Assembly (NCBI RefSeq): GCF_916715725.1
Contig: NZ_CAKAPD010000003.1
Coordinates: 123,770 to 187,769 of the forward strand
Direction of reading: 5' to 3'
Origin: an uncultured Rothia sp.
GTDB taxonomy: Bacteria > Actinomycetota > Actinomycetes > Actinomycetales > Micrococcaceae
Length of the DNA: 64,000 bases
Shown here: one piece after another, positions 7,913-16,017 of the stretch
Position numbering within the stretch: the stretch's first letter is position 1
Layout: every line of letters starts with the position of its first letter
Notes under the pieces: generated by a model
The model's database searches: none
Told to the model about the DNA's origin: nothing
The model's input: the letters and a program-made list of their open reading frames with translations, nothing else
Made by a program: the position numbers and the translations under genes

Positions 7913-8273
7913 AGGATCTCTCTTCGTGTCTTGGCCGCGCGTTAGATTACTTCATCTGACGTTGCGTACGGTATGGGTCATACGGGCCCGGTCCACTGGT
8001 AGGTATAAGTGTCAGACGGTAGCCGCGCGGTGCGGTGGTCATGTGTATCGCTGTTGCCGGTGTGCAGCCGGCATGCCGCAAGTGAGCACGGCGTTTAAAA
8101 GACAGCGGGTCACTGCCGAACCCTCCGATGGAGGAAAAGGAGCCATTCTTGGTTCTCTTCTGTTCGACGGTGACCCGCCTCATCATACACAGAGTGCATC
8201 TAGTTTGTCCCGGTATTTGCACCGCATCTCAAGTTATGCACCGTTTATGACGTAAAGCGCTCTGATAAGCCTT
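7913..8273. other. Intergenic region with a long-range inverted repeat
   Basis: No convincing gene is present. GCGGGTCAC near 8105 and GTGACCCGC near 8168 are inverted arms 55 bases apart, with smaller hairpins inside. Read on the minus strand the second arm is followed by TGTCTTTT, so it may be the terminator or a structured 3' end of the efflux gene. The part nearest 7913 must hold the metzincin 2 promoter; no box was identified with confidence. Confidence 0.45.
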
Positions 8274-9845
8274 CTACTTAGTGGCCTCCACCTCAGCGTT
8301 CTGTGCGGCACCCTTCGCCTCGGAGGTCTTCTTGGAGGCATAGAACAGGCACACGACCGCACCCACTGCCGCGGCGACCAGGGGAAGCATCATGGAATCA
8401 GCCATTGCCGCCGCGTAGGGTTCACGCAGGACCTGGGGAAGCACGCCACCTCCAGCACCGCCGTGAGAACCACCGCCCGCTGCGGTAGCAGGACCCAACG
8501 CGGACAGGTGCGAGGTAATCGCAGAAGCCATAATCGTGGTAATCGCAGCCGATCCGAGCACCGACGCCATCTGGCGGGTCTCGTTGTACACGCCCGAACC
8601 GGCACCTGCACGCTGCGGCGGCAGGTTACGGGTCGCCGACACCGACAGCGGACCCCAAATGCAGGAGTTCGCCGCGCCCAGAATAATCATCGGACCAACC
8701 ATCAGCCACAGGTTGCCGTCCGCAACCATCGTCGGGCGGAGCAGAGCAAAACCAATCACCAGCAGCGTAAAGCCAATCACGGCAATCCACTTCGGGTCGT
8801 TACGGTTCAGGCGCACACCCACCACCGGCGCCAACGCGCCCGAGAACAACGCCATCGGGGCGGTCATCAGTGCAGCCTGGGTCGGGTCCAGACCCTCCAC
8901 CTGCTGCAGGTACAGGGTCAGAGGGAACGCCATGCTGATAGCAACCACACCCATAGCGGAGATAGCCACATTCGACACGGAGAAGTTACGGTCACTGAAC
9001 AGGCTCAGCGGAACCAGCGGCTCACGCGGATTAATAGCCTGCCAGCCAATGAACAGGCCCAGCACCAGAATGCCGGCAATAATCAGACCCCACACGCTCA
9101 CCGCAATGCCGGTACCAAGGAACGAATCGGTCATGATGCCCCAGTCGTAGCTAGCGCCTTCCTGAATGCCGAAGACCAGCAGGAACAGGCCGACCGCCGA
9201 CAGGACCACGCCCAACCAGTCGAAGCTGTGCTTCTTCTGCTCAAACACCGGCACATTACGCCACGCCAGGAACAGACCAATCAGACCCACCGGAATGTTC
9301 ACGAAGAAAATCCAGCTCCAGTTCAGGGCATCCACCAGCACGCCGCCCAGAATCGGGCCAATCAGCGAGGCGACACCCGCAGTCGCACCCCAAATACTCA
9401 TCGCAACACCGCGCGCATTCGGCGGGAACATCAGCGTAATCAGAGACATGGTCTGCGGGGTCATCAGCGATGCGCCCAGGCCCTGCACCACGCGGGCAGC
9501 GATGAGCGACTCAACGTCCGCCGCCAGACCACACCACAGGGAAGCAAGCGTAAAAATACCCATGCCGATCATGTACAGGTTCTTCTGACCGAAGCGGTCA
9601 CCCATACGACCGGTAATGAGCAGCGGCACCGCGTACGCCAACAGGTAGGCGCTCGTCACCCACATACCCGCCGACAGGGATGCATCCAGATCCTGCAGCA
9701 TGTGCGGCAGGGCGATGGTGACGATATTGCCATCCACCAGGATCATGAAGAAGCCAACAACCAGGGACCAGAGAGCAGGCCAGGGCTTGTAGGGTGTCTT
9801 CGCCGGGTTACCGACGAGAGGCGCTTTCTTGGGGCGTGAACTCAA
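8274..9845 (-). CDS. MFS drug efflux transporter, DHA2 (EmrB/QacA) family
   Basis: A 523-residue membrane protein with about 14 hydrophobic spans, the number expected for DHA2 proton-coupled exporters. Motifs visible are GRMGDRFGQKN (motif A, loop 2-3), LDASLSAGMWVTSAYLLAYA early in the protein, and WSWIFFVNIPVGL (motif C region). The start is TTG at 9845, supported by GGAGGA six bases upstream; no ATG gives a better fit. A Gly/Ser/His-rich loop (GGGSHGGAGGG) lies before the last spans. It likely exports cationic or hydrophobic drugs, but the substrate cannot be read from the sequence. No TetR-type regulator is adjacent. Confidence 0.9.
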   Translation of the reverse strand: MSSRPKKAPLVGNPAKTPYKPWPALWSLVVGFFMILVDGNIVTIALPHMLQDLDASLSAGMWVTSAYLLAYAVPLLITGRMGDRFGQKNLYMIGMGIFTLASLWCGLAADVESLIAARVVQGLGASLMTPQTMSLITLMFPPNARGVAMSIWGATAGVASLIGPILGGVLVDALNWSWIFFVNIPVGLIGLFLAWRNVPVFEQKKHSFDWLGVVLSAVGLFLLVFGIQEGASYDWGIMTDSFLGTGIAVSVWGLIIAGILVLGLFIGWQAINPREPLVPLSLFSDRNFSVSNVAISAMGVVAISMAFPLTLYLQQVEGLDPTQAALMTAPMALFSGALAPVVGVRLNRNDPKWIAVIGFTLLVIGFALLRPTMVADGNLWLMVGPMIILGAANSCIWGPLSVSATRNLPPQRAGAGSGVYNETRQMASVLGSAAITTIMASAITSHLSALGPATAAGGGSHGGAGGGVLPQVLREPYAAAMADSMMLPLVAAAVGAVVCLFYASKKTSEAKGAAQNAEVEATK

Positions 9846-10113
9846 TGATCCTCCAGCGGATGAGCGTTGCGGGTACAGTCTGCGTGTTCAGCGTTGCCGC
9901 TAATAAATATCACCCCATCTTACTCCCCTTGTGGGCGCGGCTCCGGTTGCTCTACCCTAATCAGCGCTCATCAGCGGCTTACCGGCGCCCGTCCGCGGCA
10001 ACCCGGCAATAAGCACATCGCACCCACTAGACTGAAGCTATAGAAGCTTATCGGGGCGCTAGCACCAGCGCCCCATCAGACCACCCTCAACGAGACGACC
10101 CCCGGGAGGACCC

Positions 10114-10431
10114 ATGGGTTTCTTTGACTTCTTCACCGACCGCACCCCGGCAGAACCCGCCGAAATCCGCCTCGTCGCTTTCGTCAGCGGCAAAGTGCAG
10201 GGTGTGGGCTTCCGCTGGTGGTGCGCCGGAACCGCCAAGCCCATGGGACTGACCGGCTACGCCGAAAACCTCGACGACGGGCGCGTCAAGGTCGTTGCGG
10301 AGGGTACCGCCGCCTCCTGCGCTCGCCTGGTGGATGTGCTGCGCGGTGATGACACCGCGGGCCGGGTTGACGAGGTGGTCGTCGAGTGGGAGGAGCCGTC
10401 CGGCTCGTTCCGCGGCTTCGGCATCAGGTAG
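10114..10431 (+). CDS. acyP: Acylphosphatase
   Basis: A 105-residue cytoplasmic enzyme hydrolysing acyl phosphates such as carbamoyl or acetyl phosphate. The signature GKVQGVGFRWW contains the phosphate-binding loop and the catalytic Arg, and the catalytic Asn lies in GYAENLDDGRVKV. GGGAGG precedes the ATG. About 20 N-terminal residues exceed the minimal fold. It is convergent with the acetyltransferase gene only 17 bases away, and no clear terminator separates them. Confidence 0.93.
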   Translation: MGFFDFFTDRTPAEPAEIRLVAFVSGKVQGVGFRWWCAGTAKPMGLTGYAENLDDGRVKVVAEGTAASCARLVDVLRGDDTAGRVDEVVVEWEEPSGSFRGFGIR

Positions 10432-10448
10432 CTAGATAGCCTCCGAGC

Positions 10449-11099
10449 CTAGTTAGCCCAGAGCGCCGCGAATTGCGCGCGGGTCATATCGGCGCGGCGC
10501 ACCCGATGCTGCACCGGGTGACCGTTCTCGTCGGGGCGGCCGGAGTTCGGGTCAATATCGTCGTAGATGCCGGTGAAACCCGCTTTAACCGCCACACGTT
10601 CGGAGGTCTCGTTACCCGCCAGGGCGGTCCAGCGAACAGTCTCGAGACCCAGCCCGAGCGGGTCGAAAGCGTAGCCAAGGACGGCTCGCAACGCCTCGGT
10701 CATATACCCCTTGCCGCGCGCCTTCGGGGCGGTGTAATAGCCCAGTTCGGCGCGGGTTCCGGGGCTTTCGGGGGTTCCGTCAGGTAAGCGCAGCTCGATA
10801 CTCCCCGCGAACACACCGGAGGCGTCAATCGCCCAGCGTCGGATCTGCCCGGCGGCAATCTGGCGGGCGGTGGTGAGTAGGGAGTCCTCGGCATCGGCGC
10901 GAGTGTAGTTCAGCGGTACGCGGGTGTAGCGAATCATTTGCGGGTCGCGGCAGGCTTCTACGATGTCGGGGATATCCGCCTCGCGCAGGTGGCGCAGGGT
11001 GAGGCGTTCGGTAATGAGTTCAGGCTGGCTGGGCTCTGCATGTTCGCTGTGTCCTGAGAAGTCACTGTGTTCTGAGAAGTTACTGTGTTCGGGGGTCAT
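10449..11099 (-). CDS. GNAT family N-acetyltransferase, RimJ/RimL type
   Basis: A 216-residue cytoplasmic acetyltransferase. After a His/Ser/Glu-rich low-complexity N terminus of about 28 residues comes the RimJ/L-type start (LITERLTLRHLREADIPDI). The acetyl-CoA site is in GYYTAPKARGKGYMTEALRAV, and the NETSERVAVKAGF block is typical of ribosomal-protein or small-molecule acetylases. Codons for the N-terminal tail contain short repeats (ctgagaagt), so the tail may be a recent expansion, or the true start may be later, near the PELITERL segment. The acceptor substrate is unknown. Confidence 0.83.
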   Translation of the reverse strand: MTPEHSNFSEHSDFSGHSEHAEPSQPELITERLTLRHLREADIPDIVEACRDPQMIRYTRVPLNYTRADAEDSLLTTARQIAAGQIRRWAIDASGVFAGSIELRLPDGTPESPGTRAELGYYTAPKARGKGYMTEALRAVLGYAFDPLGLGLETVRWTALAGNETSERVAVKAGFTGIYDDIDPNSGRPDENGHPVQHRVRRADMTRAQFAALWAN

Positions 11100-11210
11100 G
11101 ATTCGAGCTTAAACCCTCAGGTTTGTGCGCCGGAAAAGCTTTTGTGAGCATCCTAGAATGCTCGGTGATGCAAATCATAGTTAAACACTTCTGTTTTAAT
11201 GCGTCATCAC

Positions 11211-11240
11211 TTGATTATTATGAATTATTCATAATAAAAT
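11211..11240 (+). promoter_or_regulatory. ahpCD promoter with 23-bp palindromic operator
   Basis: TTGATT at 11211-11216 and TAAAAT at 11235-11240 are spaced by 18 bases, a good sigma-70-like promoter. The palindrome TTATTATGAATTATTCATAA plus TAA at 11215-11237 (perfect arms, one central T) fills the spacer exactly. Its AT-rich spaced-dyad form resembles FUR-family boxes (PerR or FurA), regulators known to control ahpC. The assignment to that family is inference. Confidence 0.65.
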
Positions 11241-11325
11241 AGTTATCGAGCCCGCCCAATGGGCACCACTTAGAACAAGCGCCGCGCAACGAATCCGCGC
11301 GGCACGAAGCAGAAAGAAGAACACT

Positions 11326-11907
11326 ATGGCAGTTCTGACCATCGGCGACCAGTTCCCCGCATACGAGCTCACCGGCGTTGTCCCCGGTAAGCTGGCTGAC
11401 ATCGAAGCAACCAAGCCCGAAGACTACTTCACCACCGTCTCCTCCGAGGGTCTGGACGAAGACACCTGGCGCGTCGTCTTCTTCTGGCCGAAGGACTTCA
11501 CCTTCGTTTGCCCCACCGAGATCGCAGCATTCGGCAAGCTCGCTGACGAGTTCGAGGCACGCGACACCCAGGTGATTGGTGTTTCCGTTGACAACGAGTA
11601 CACCCACTACGCATGGCGCCGCTCCCACGAAGAGCTCGTGGACCTGCCCATCGTCATGGCATCCGACCTCAAGCGCGAACTGACCGCAGCACTGGGCATC
11701 CTGAACAAGGACGGCGTTGCAGACCGCGCAACCTTCATCATCGACCCCCACAACACCATCCAGTCGGTCTCCATTACCGCTGACTCCGTCGGCCGTAACA
11801 CCGACGAGGTGCTCCGCCAGCTGGACGCACTGCAGTCCGACGAGCTGTGCGCATGCAACTGGAAGAAGGGTGCAGCAACCATCGACGCATTCAAGGAGAT
11901 GAAGTAA
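11326..11907 (+). CDS. ahpC: Alkyl hydroperoxide reductase peroxiredoxin
   Basis: A 193-residue 2-Cys peroxiredoxin reducing H2O2, organic peroxides and peroxynitrite. The peroxidatic Cys is Cys62 in FTFVCPTEI, and the C-terminal CAC motif (Cys175, Cys177) provides the resolving Cys, as in mycobacterial-type AhpC. It is followed three bases later by ahpD, the CxxC reductant used in actinobacteria instead of AhpF, so the pair is an operon. The operator in the promoter spacer suggests peroxide- or metal-responsive control. Codon use is strongly biased, consistent with high expression. Confidence 0.96.
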   Translation: MAVLTIGDQFPAYELTGVVPGKLADIEATKPEDYFTTVSSEGLDEDTWRVVFFWPKDFTFVCPTEIAAFGKLADEFEARDTQVIGVSVDNEYTHYAWRRSHEELVDLPIVMASDLKRELTAALGILNKDGVADRATFIIDPHNTIQSVSITADSVGRNTDEVLRQLDALQSDELCACNWKKGAATIDAFKEMK

Positions 11908-11910
11908 TCC

Positions 11911-12441
11911 ATGAGCATCGATAACCTGCGTTCGGCTCTGCCTTCCTACGCGAAGGACATGAACCTCAACCTGTCCTCCCTGCCCCGCATCACCTCCCTC
12001 ACCGAGCAGCAGCTCTGGGGCGCAATCCTCGCAACCGCAGCAGCAACCAAGGTTGACTCTGTTGTTGTTGAGATTGCTGCAGAGGCTAAGGAGCACCTGA
12101 GCGACACCGCTTACGAGGCTGCTCTGGGTGCTGCAACCATCATGGGCATGAACAACATCTTCTACCGCACCCGTGGCTTCCTGAACGGTGCATACGATGA
12201 CCAGCGTGCAAACCTGCGTATGCAGATCATCGGCAAGAACGGTGGCATTGAGAAGCTGGACTTCGAGATGTTCGCTCTAGCAGTGTCCGCAGTCAACGGC
12301 TGCTCCCACTGCGTTGAGGCTCACGAGCACACCCTGCGTGAAGAGGGCGCAACCAAGGAACAGGTCAACGACCTGATCCGTATTGCTGCAACCCTCGGTG
12401 GCGTGGCACAGGGCATTCAGCTGGCTGAGGCACTGGGCTAA
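11911..12441 (+). CDS. ahpD: Alkyl hydroperoxidase AhpD
   Basis: A 176-residue all-helical protein with the AhpD active site CSHCVEAHEH (Cys131, Cys134, His138) that reduces AhpC. The start lies three bases after the ahpC stop, with GGAG at the ahpC end serving as ribosome site. Its length matches mycobacterial AhpD. The last 23 coding bases are part of a 44-base segment repeated exactly at 13081-13124. Confidence 0.95.
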   Translation: MSIDNLRSALPSYAKDMNLNLSSLPRITSLTEQQLWGAILATAAATKVDSVVVEIAAEAKEHLSDTAYEAALGAATIMGMNNIFYRTRGFLNGAYDDQRANLRMQIIGKNGGIEKLDFEMFALAVSAVNGCSHCVEAHEHTLREEGATKEQVNDLIRIAATLGGVAQGIQLAEALG

Positions 12442-12462
12442 ACCCACTAAGCGTTAGAGCTT
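12419..12462 (+). repeat. 44-bp direct repeat, copy 1 (ahpD 3' end)
   Basis: Bases 12419-12462 (starting AGCTGGCTGAGGCACTGGGC) are identical to 13081-13124. This copy contains the ahpD stop codon and leads into its terminator. The repeats bracket the small GNAT gene at 12600-13040. Confidence 0.9.
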
Positions 12463-12467
12463 ACACA

Positions 12468-12513
12468 GAAGCGGCGCATCCACCCGTCACGGGTCGGATG
12501 CGCCGCTTCCTTT
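12468..12513 (+). terminator. ahpCD terminator
   Basis: GAAGCGGCGCATCC and GGATGCGCCGCTTC form a 14-base stem followed by CTTT. A close relative of this hairpin occurs at 13130-13176. Confidence 0.9.
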
Positions 12514-12599
12514 ATGCACAGATTATGCCCTGCAGTAGCTAAAAACGCGTTGGACGGCGGTTTCCTAGCTCCCCCGATTTGGCGCTATACAATGCCTGT

Positions 12600-13040
12600 A
12601 TGCGGTACTGTATTTTGGACTCCACCAGCCCCCTTCCCAGCGTGGAAGAACTTACTGAGCTTTACGATTCTGTGGGCTGGAGTGCCTATACCAAAACGCC
12701 TAAACGTCTCATCCCGATGGTGGAAGGGTCGCGGTATCTCTACACCGCACGAGAGGCAACCACGGACGGAACGGGACGGCTCGTCGGGCTAGTCCGCGCC
12801 GTCGGGGATGGACATTCTATCGCCTACATTCAGGACCTCCTAGTGCATCCGCACGCCCAACGACAGGGCGTTGGTTCTGCGCTTCTAAAGCGTGTCATTG
12901 AGGACTTTGACCGAGAAGACATTCGACAGCGACTCATTACTACCGACGTCGGTACTGAACACGCCGTTGCGCTCTACAAACGCTACGGTTACGCCCCCGT
13001 AGAGGCAGCAGGATGCATCACCCTTGCATGCTATCGATAA
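12600..13040 (+). CDS. GNAT family N-acetyltransferase (small, probably inserted)
   Basis: A 146-residue acetyltransferase. The acetyl-CoA site is VHPHAQRQGVGSALL (Q/RxxGxG/A), preceded by an AYIQDLLV strand and followed by AVALYKRYGYAP near the C terminus. ATG 12600 is preferred over an in-frame TTG at 12579. No Shine-Dalgarno is visible, and TATACAAT lies 7-14 bases upstream, so the message may be leaderless. The gene is less GC-rich than its neighbours and lies between exact 44-bp copies of the ahpD end, each followed by a similar terminator. That arrangement suggests insertion of the gene after ahpD. The substrate is unknown. Confidence 0.8.
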   Translation: MRYCILDSTSPLPSVEELTELYDSVGWSAYTKTPKRLIPMVEGSRYLYTAREATTDGTGRLVGLVRAVGDGHSIAYIQDLLVHPHAQRQGVGSALLKRVIEDFDREDIRQRLITTDVGTEHAVALYKRYGYAPVEAAGCITLACYR

Positions 13041-13080
13041 GGCAATATCGCATGCGGCTTGATACGGCTCGACTCGTTCA

Positions 13081-13124
13081 AGCTGGCTGAGGCACTGGGC
13101 TAAACCCACTAAGCGTTAGAGCTT
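13081..13124 (+). repeat. 44-bp direct repeat, copy 2 (displaced ahpD end)
   Basis: Exact copy of 12419-12462, including the last eight ahpD codons, but not attached to any ahpD gene here. It marks the downstream boundary of the segment carrying the small GNAT gene. Confidence 0.9.
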
Positions 13125-13129
13125 GAAAC

Positions 13130-13176
13130 AAGCGGCGCGTCCACCCCTTTGCGGGTCGGATGCGCCGCTTTGTTTT
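13130..13176. terminator. Terminator, second copy
   Basis: AAGCGGCGCGTCC and GGATGCGCCGCTT pair with one G-T wobble and are followed by TGTTTT. It resembles the ahpCD terminator and also lies at the end of the convergent gene at 13190. Confidence 0.85.
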
Positions 13177-13189
13177 AGCTACTTTTGTT

Positions 13190-13834
13190 TCAGCTGGTCG
13201 CCGAGTCCGCTCGCAGGGCGGCATCCCAGCCGCTCGCCAGGCGCGTCGCCGCGGCAACCAGAGCCACCAGATCCTCGGCGTACACCGGGGTCGAGCGCAC
13301 GCCTGCGCACCAGTCAATCGTGCCCAAACCCAGCCAGGGCTTACCGGGGAAGAACTCGCGCCGCAGCGCCACACGGCGCTTACCCAGGGCGCGGCGACCC
13401 GGCACGTACCCGCCGCGGCTGATGAACAGCGCCTCGCGGCCCTCGGACTCCACCAGCGCCTCCAGGGCCCTCAGTGCAGGAACCCAGCTCGGCTCCCCCA
13501 TGCTCGCCAGGTCGGTCAGTTCGGGGTACTCGCTCTCGTGCTCCGCCACGCTCACGCCCAGAATGTACTGGTAGCGCACCTGCCCGAGCTCCTGCGGCAG
13601 GCCGCGGTCGGCGGTCTGAATCGTACCGCACAGGTGCCGAACGACCGGCTCACCCTCGGCGTTCACGCCGGCCAGAGGCTCGCCGTCCCGGTAGATTGCG
13701 GGGCCGTCCAGGTAGAGCCCCACCGCGCCGGTACCCGTGATGTTGGGGCGCACCGACCAGCCGGGAAGCGCCTCCTCCAGGCGGGGCACCACGCCCCGCA
13801 GGATTTCGAAAACTTCGTCACGCGATACCGTCAC
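13190..13834 (-). CDS. Conserved hypothetical protein
   Basis: A 214-residue soluble protein without signal peptide or membrane span. GTG 13834 is chosen because AAAGGA precedes it; the frame stays open upstream to 13903. The N-terminal half has an acidic helix (RDEVFEILRGVVPRLEEALPG) and a beta-rich part with GVNAEGEPVVRHLCGTIQTADRGLPQ-like text. The C-terminal half contains PALRALEALVESEGREALFISRGG and a conserved-looking Trp/Cys segment (GTIDWCAGVRS). No family is recognised. It is bounded by hairpins on both sides and is probably monocistronic. Confidence 0.65.
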   Translation of the reverse strand: MTVSRDEVFEILRGVVPRLEEALPGWSVRPNITGTGAVGLYLDGPAIYRDGEPLAGVNAEGEPVVRHLCGTIQTADRGLPQELGQVRYQYILGVSVAEHESEYPELTDLASMGEPSWVPALRALEALVESEGREALFISRGGYVPGRRALGKRRVALRREFFPGKPWLGLGTIDWCAGVRSTPVYAEDLVALVAAATRLASGWDAALRADSATS

Positions 13835-13873
13835 GGCGGTTCCTTTCACCTTACGCAGATAACGATTTGCGAT

Positions 13874-13903
13874 GTGGCCCGGTCTATCAAACGACCGGGC
13901 CAC
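13874..13903. terminator. Hairpin upstream of the 13190-13834 gene
   Basis: GTGGCCCGGTC and GACCGGGCCAC are perfect arms around a seven- to eight-base loop. It lies just downstream of the short MFS-like remnant read on the minus strand and probably terminates it. Confidence 0.6.
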
Positions 13904-13931
13904 ATGCCTCTAGTATTCGTCTAGCTCCAGC

Positions 13932-14132
13932 TTAGCGAGCGCTCAGCTTACGGGAGGGTAGCCACACCATGAGCGCCGACAGCGCCGCACCGGCAAACAT
14001 CATGACCGCCATGGACTCCACCGCATTCAGGGGGCTCAATGCCAACAGTAGCGAAGAAATGATGCCGCTACCGTACTGGAAAGAACCCAGCGCAAAAACA
14101 ATCATGACAGAGCATTGGGGGTGGAGATTCAC
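13932..14132 (-). pseudogene. Probable remnant of an MFS transporter C terminus
   Basis: A 66-residue frame with two hydrophobic spans and a basic end (VWLPSRKLSAR). The first span (VMIVFALGSFQYGSGIISSL) and the MMFAGAALSALMV span look like the last two helices of a sugar or drug MFS carrier. No upstream sequence in any frame continues the transporter, and no ribosome site is clear. A small two-helix membrane protein is the alternative. Confidence 0.4.
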
Positions 14133-14376
14133 TCATTCTACGCCCATCTTTTAGCGCGCCCACAAGCTTCTCCGTTACGTCTCAGAGCTCGTCATGAGCA
14201 CCTTTCAACTAGGAGCAGAGGCTGCGGCGGGTCTACAATAAATCGGTGCCATTTCAGGTACGCGCACAGGCAAACAGAGCCGGATGCGGTGATAACGTCG
14301 TCACCCGACCCCCCGTTGCGCACACTTCCCCTACCGGCACCCGCAGCACACGCATCACGTACGCAGGAGAACGCCC

Positions 14377-15168
14377 ATGCACGAGCTCTTTGACCCGGAT
14401 CAGGTATTCCGCATCGTCGATATTGCCGCCGTTGTCGCTAACGGTCTGCTCGGCGGTGCTGTGGCGCGCGCCTTCCGATTCGACATTGTGGGCTTCCTGC
14501 TGCTTGCGGTCGCCTGCGGCATGGGCGGCGGTATGATTCGTGACATCCTACTGAACTCCGGACTGCCCGTGGCACTCACTGACGGCGGCTACTGGGTGGG
14601 TGCTATCGGCTCCTCGATTCTGGCGTACAGCATCGACTTGAGTGCCCGCTGGGCGACCCGAACCATGCTCGTTGTCGACTTCGTGGGTATGGGATGCTGG
14701 GCTGCAACCGGCACCATTAAGTCCCTGAACTTGGGCCTGCATTGGCTGCCCGCTATCGCGCTGGGCATCACCACCGCGGTTGGTGGCGGCGTTATCCGTG
14801 ACATTATGGTCAACCGCATCCCGGCGATCTTTGGTGGTAACTCCCTGTACGCAACGGTCGCGTTTATGGGTGCTTCTGAAACCGCTCTGGTAACCGGCTT
14901 GTTCCACCGCCCTAACCTGGCGATGGCACTATCTATTCTCCTGTGCCTGGTGTTTGGTGTGCTCTCCCATATGAAGAATTGGCAGCTGCCGACCACCCCG
15001 GGCGGCCTGCAGGTGCACCGCCCCCGCCTGCTCACCTTCTTCAACCGTGAAGAGAACTCGGTTCAGGATGAGGGCTGGTCACCAGGTGCCCCGCTCACCG
15101 ACCAGCTACAGGTGGTCAGTCCTGAGCAGCTGGATGAGTATCGTCGTTCTAAGAGGCCTTCAGAGTAG
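14377..15168 (+). CDS. Trimeric intracellular cation (TRIC) family / UPF0126 membrane protein
   Basis: A 263-residue membrane protein with two tandem UPF0126 halves. Each contains the diagnostic glycine-rich kink: GMGGGMIRDILLN near residue 49 and GGGVIRDIMVN near residue 137. About seven spans are expected, followed by a hydrophilic C-terminal tail of about 60 residues. Prokaryotic TRIC proteins form homotrimeric monovalent cation channels. AGGAGA precedes the ATG. The gene stands alone, ending in a terminator shared with the amino acid transporter. Confidence 0.9.
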   Translation: MHELFDPDQVFRIVDIAAVVANGLLGGAVARAFRFDIVGFLLLAVACGMGGGMIRDILLNSGLPVALTDGGYWVGAIGSSILAYSIDLSARWATRTMLVVDFVGMGCWAATGTIKSLNLGLHWLPAIALGITTAVGGGVIRDIMVNRIPAIFGGNSLYATVAFMGASETALVTGLFHRPNLAMALSILLCLVFGVLSHMKNWQLPTTPGGLQVHRPRLLTFFNREENSVQDEGWSPGAPLTDQLQVVSPEQLDEYRRSKRPSE

Positions 15169-15189
15169 AACGAATATATGCTGAATATA

Positions 15190-15251
15190 GAATATGGGCT
15201 GGTTTCCGCACGTCAGATGATTATCTGACCGGCAGAAACCAGCCCATATTC
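15190..15251. terminator. Bidirectional terminator, TRIC gene / amino acid ABC operon
   Basis: GAATATGGGCTGGTTT at 15190-15205 and its complement at 15236-15251 form a perfect 16-base stem with an inner GTCAGAT/ATCTGAC stem. It lies between convergent genes. Confidence 0.85.
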
Positions 15252-15267
15252 GCTATGTACAGTACGG

Positions 15268-16017
15268 CTAAATCGTGTACTCGGTGCTGTCGTACACGGT
15301 CAAGAACTTACGGATACGCTCATCATCCGAAGCAAAGAAACCGGTCGGCTCACCGTTGTAACGCAGGGTACCGTTCTCCAGGAACACGATACGATCCGCA
15401 ACCTTCTTCGCAAACGCCATATTGTGCGTCACGATGACCAGGGAGCGGCCCTCCTTCGCCAGCTGCATGAGCACGCGGATAACCTCCGCCTCCAGCTCGG
15501 GATCCAGCGCACTCGTCGGCTCATCAAAGAGCAGGTAGGAGGGTTCCAGCGCCAGGGCGCGGGCAATCGCCACACGCTGCTGCTGACCGCCCGAGAGCGC
15601 GTCCGGGTAGGAATCTACCTTGTCGGCAAGACCCACCTTCGCCAGCAACTCGCGGGCACGCTCCTGCGCCTGCTGAGCGCTCAGGGTGCCGTTGAGGGTC
15701 GGGGCGAGCGCCACGTTCTTCAACGCCGTGTAGTTCGGAAACAGATTGAACTGCTGGAACACCATCGCCGAACGGGAGCGAATGTCACGCACCTGCGCGT
15801 CGGTGAGTTTCTGGCTGTAGTCCACCTGCGCGTCGTCGATGGTGAGCGTACCGGACTGCGGGGTTTCCAGCAGGTTCAGGCAACGCAGCAGAGTGGACTT
15901 ACCGCTGCCGGAGGGGCCCAGAATCACCGTGGTCTCACCGTCGGGGATGTCCAGGCTAATGTTCTTGAGCACCTGCGTCTCACCGAAGCTCTTCGACATG
16001 GAATCAACGCTAAGCAT
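15268..16017 (-). CDS. Polar amino acid (probably cystine) ABC transporter ATP-binding protein
   Basis: A 249-residue ATPase of the PAAT/HisP/GlnQ family. Walker A is GPSGSGKST, the signature is LSGGQQQRVAIARAL, and Walker B is YLLFDEPTSALD, followed by the H-loop VTHNMAFA. It energises uptake through the permease encoded upstream, and the genes overlap by eight bases. Cystine is suggested because two cystine-type binding proteins and transsulfuration enzymes follow in the same direction. Glutamine or glutamate are alternatives on family grounds. Confidence 0.93.
   Translation of the reverse strand: MLSVDSMSKSFGETQVLKNISLDIPDGETTVILGPSGSGKSTLLRCLNLLETPQSGTLTIDDAQVDYSQKLTDAQVRDIRSRSAMVFQQFNLFPNYTALKNVALAPTLNGTLSAQQAQERARELLAKVGLADKVDSYPDALSGGQQQRVAIARALALEPSYLLFDEPTSALDPELEAEVIRVLMQLAKEGRSLVIVTHNMAFAKKVADRIVFLENGTLRYNGEPTGFFASDDERIRKFLTVYDSTEYTI

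Noticed and set aside
12579..12599. TTG start for the small acetyltransferase
   Set aside because: It adds seven residues without a ribosome site and overlaps the likely -10 box; ATG 12600 is simpler.
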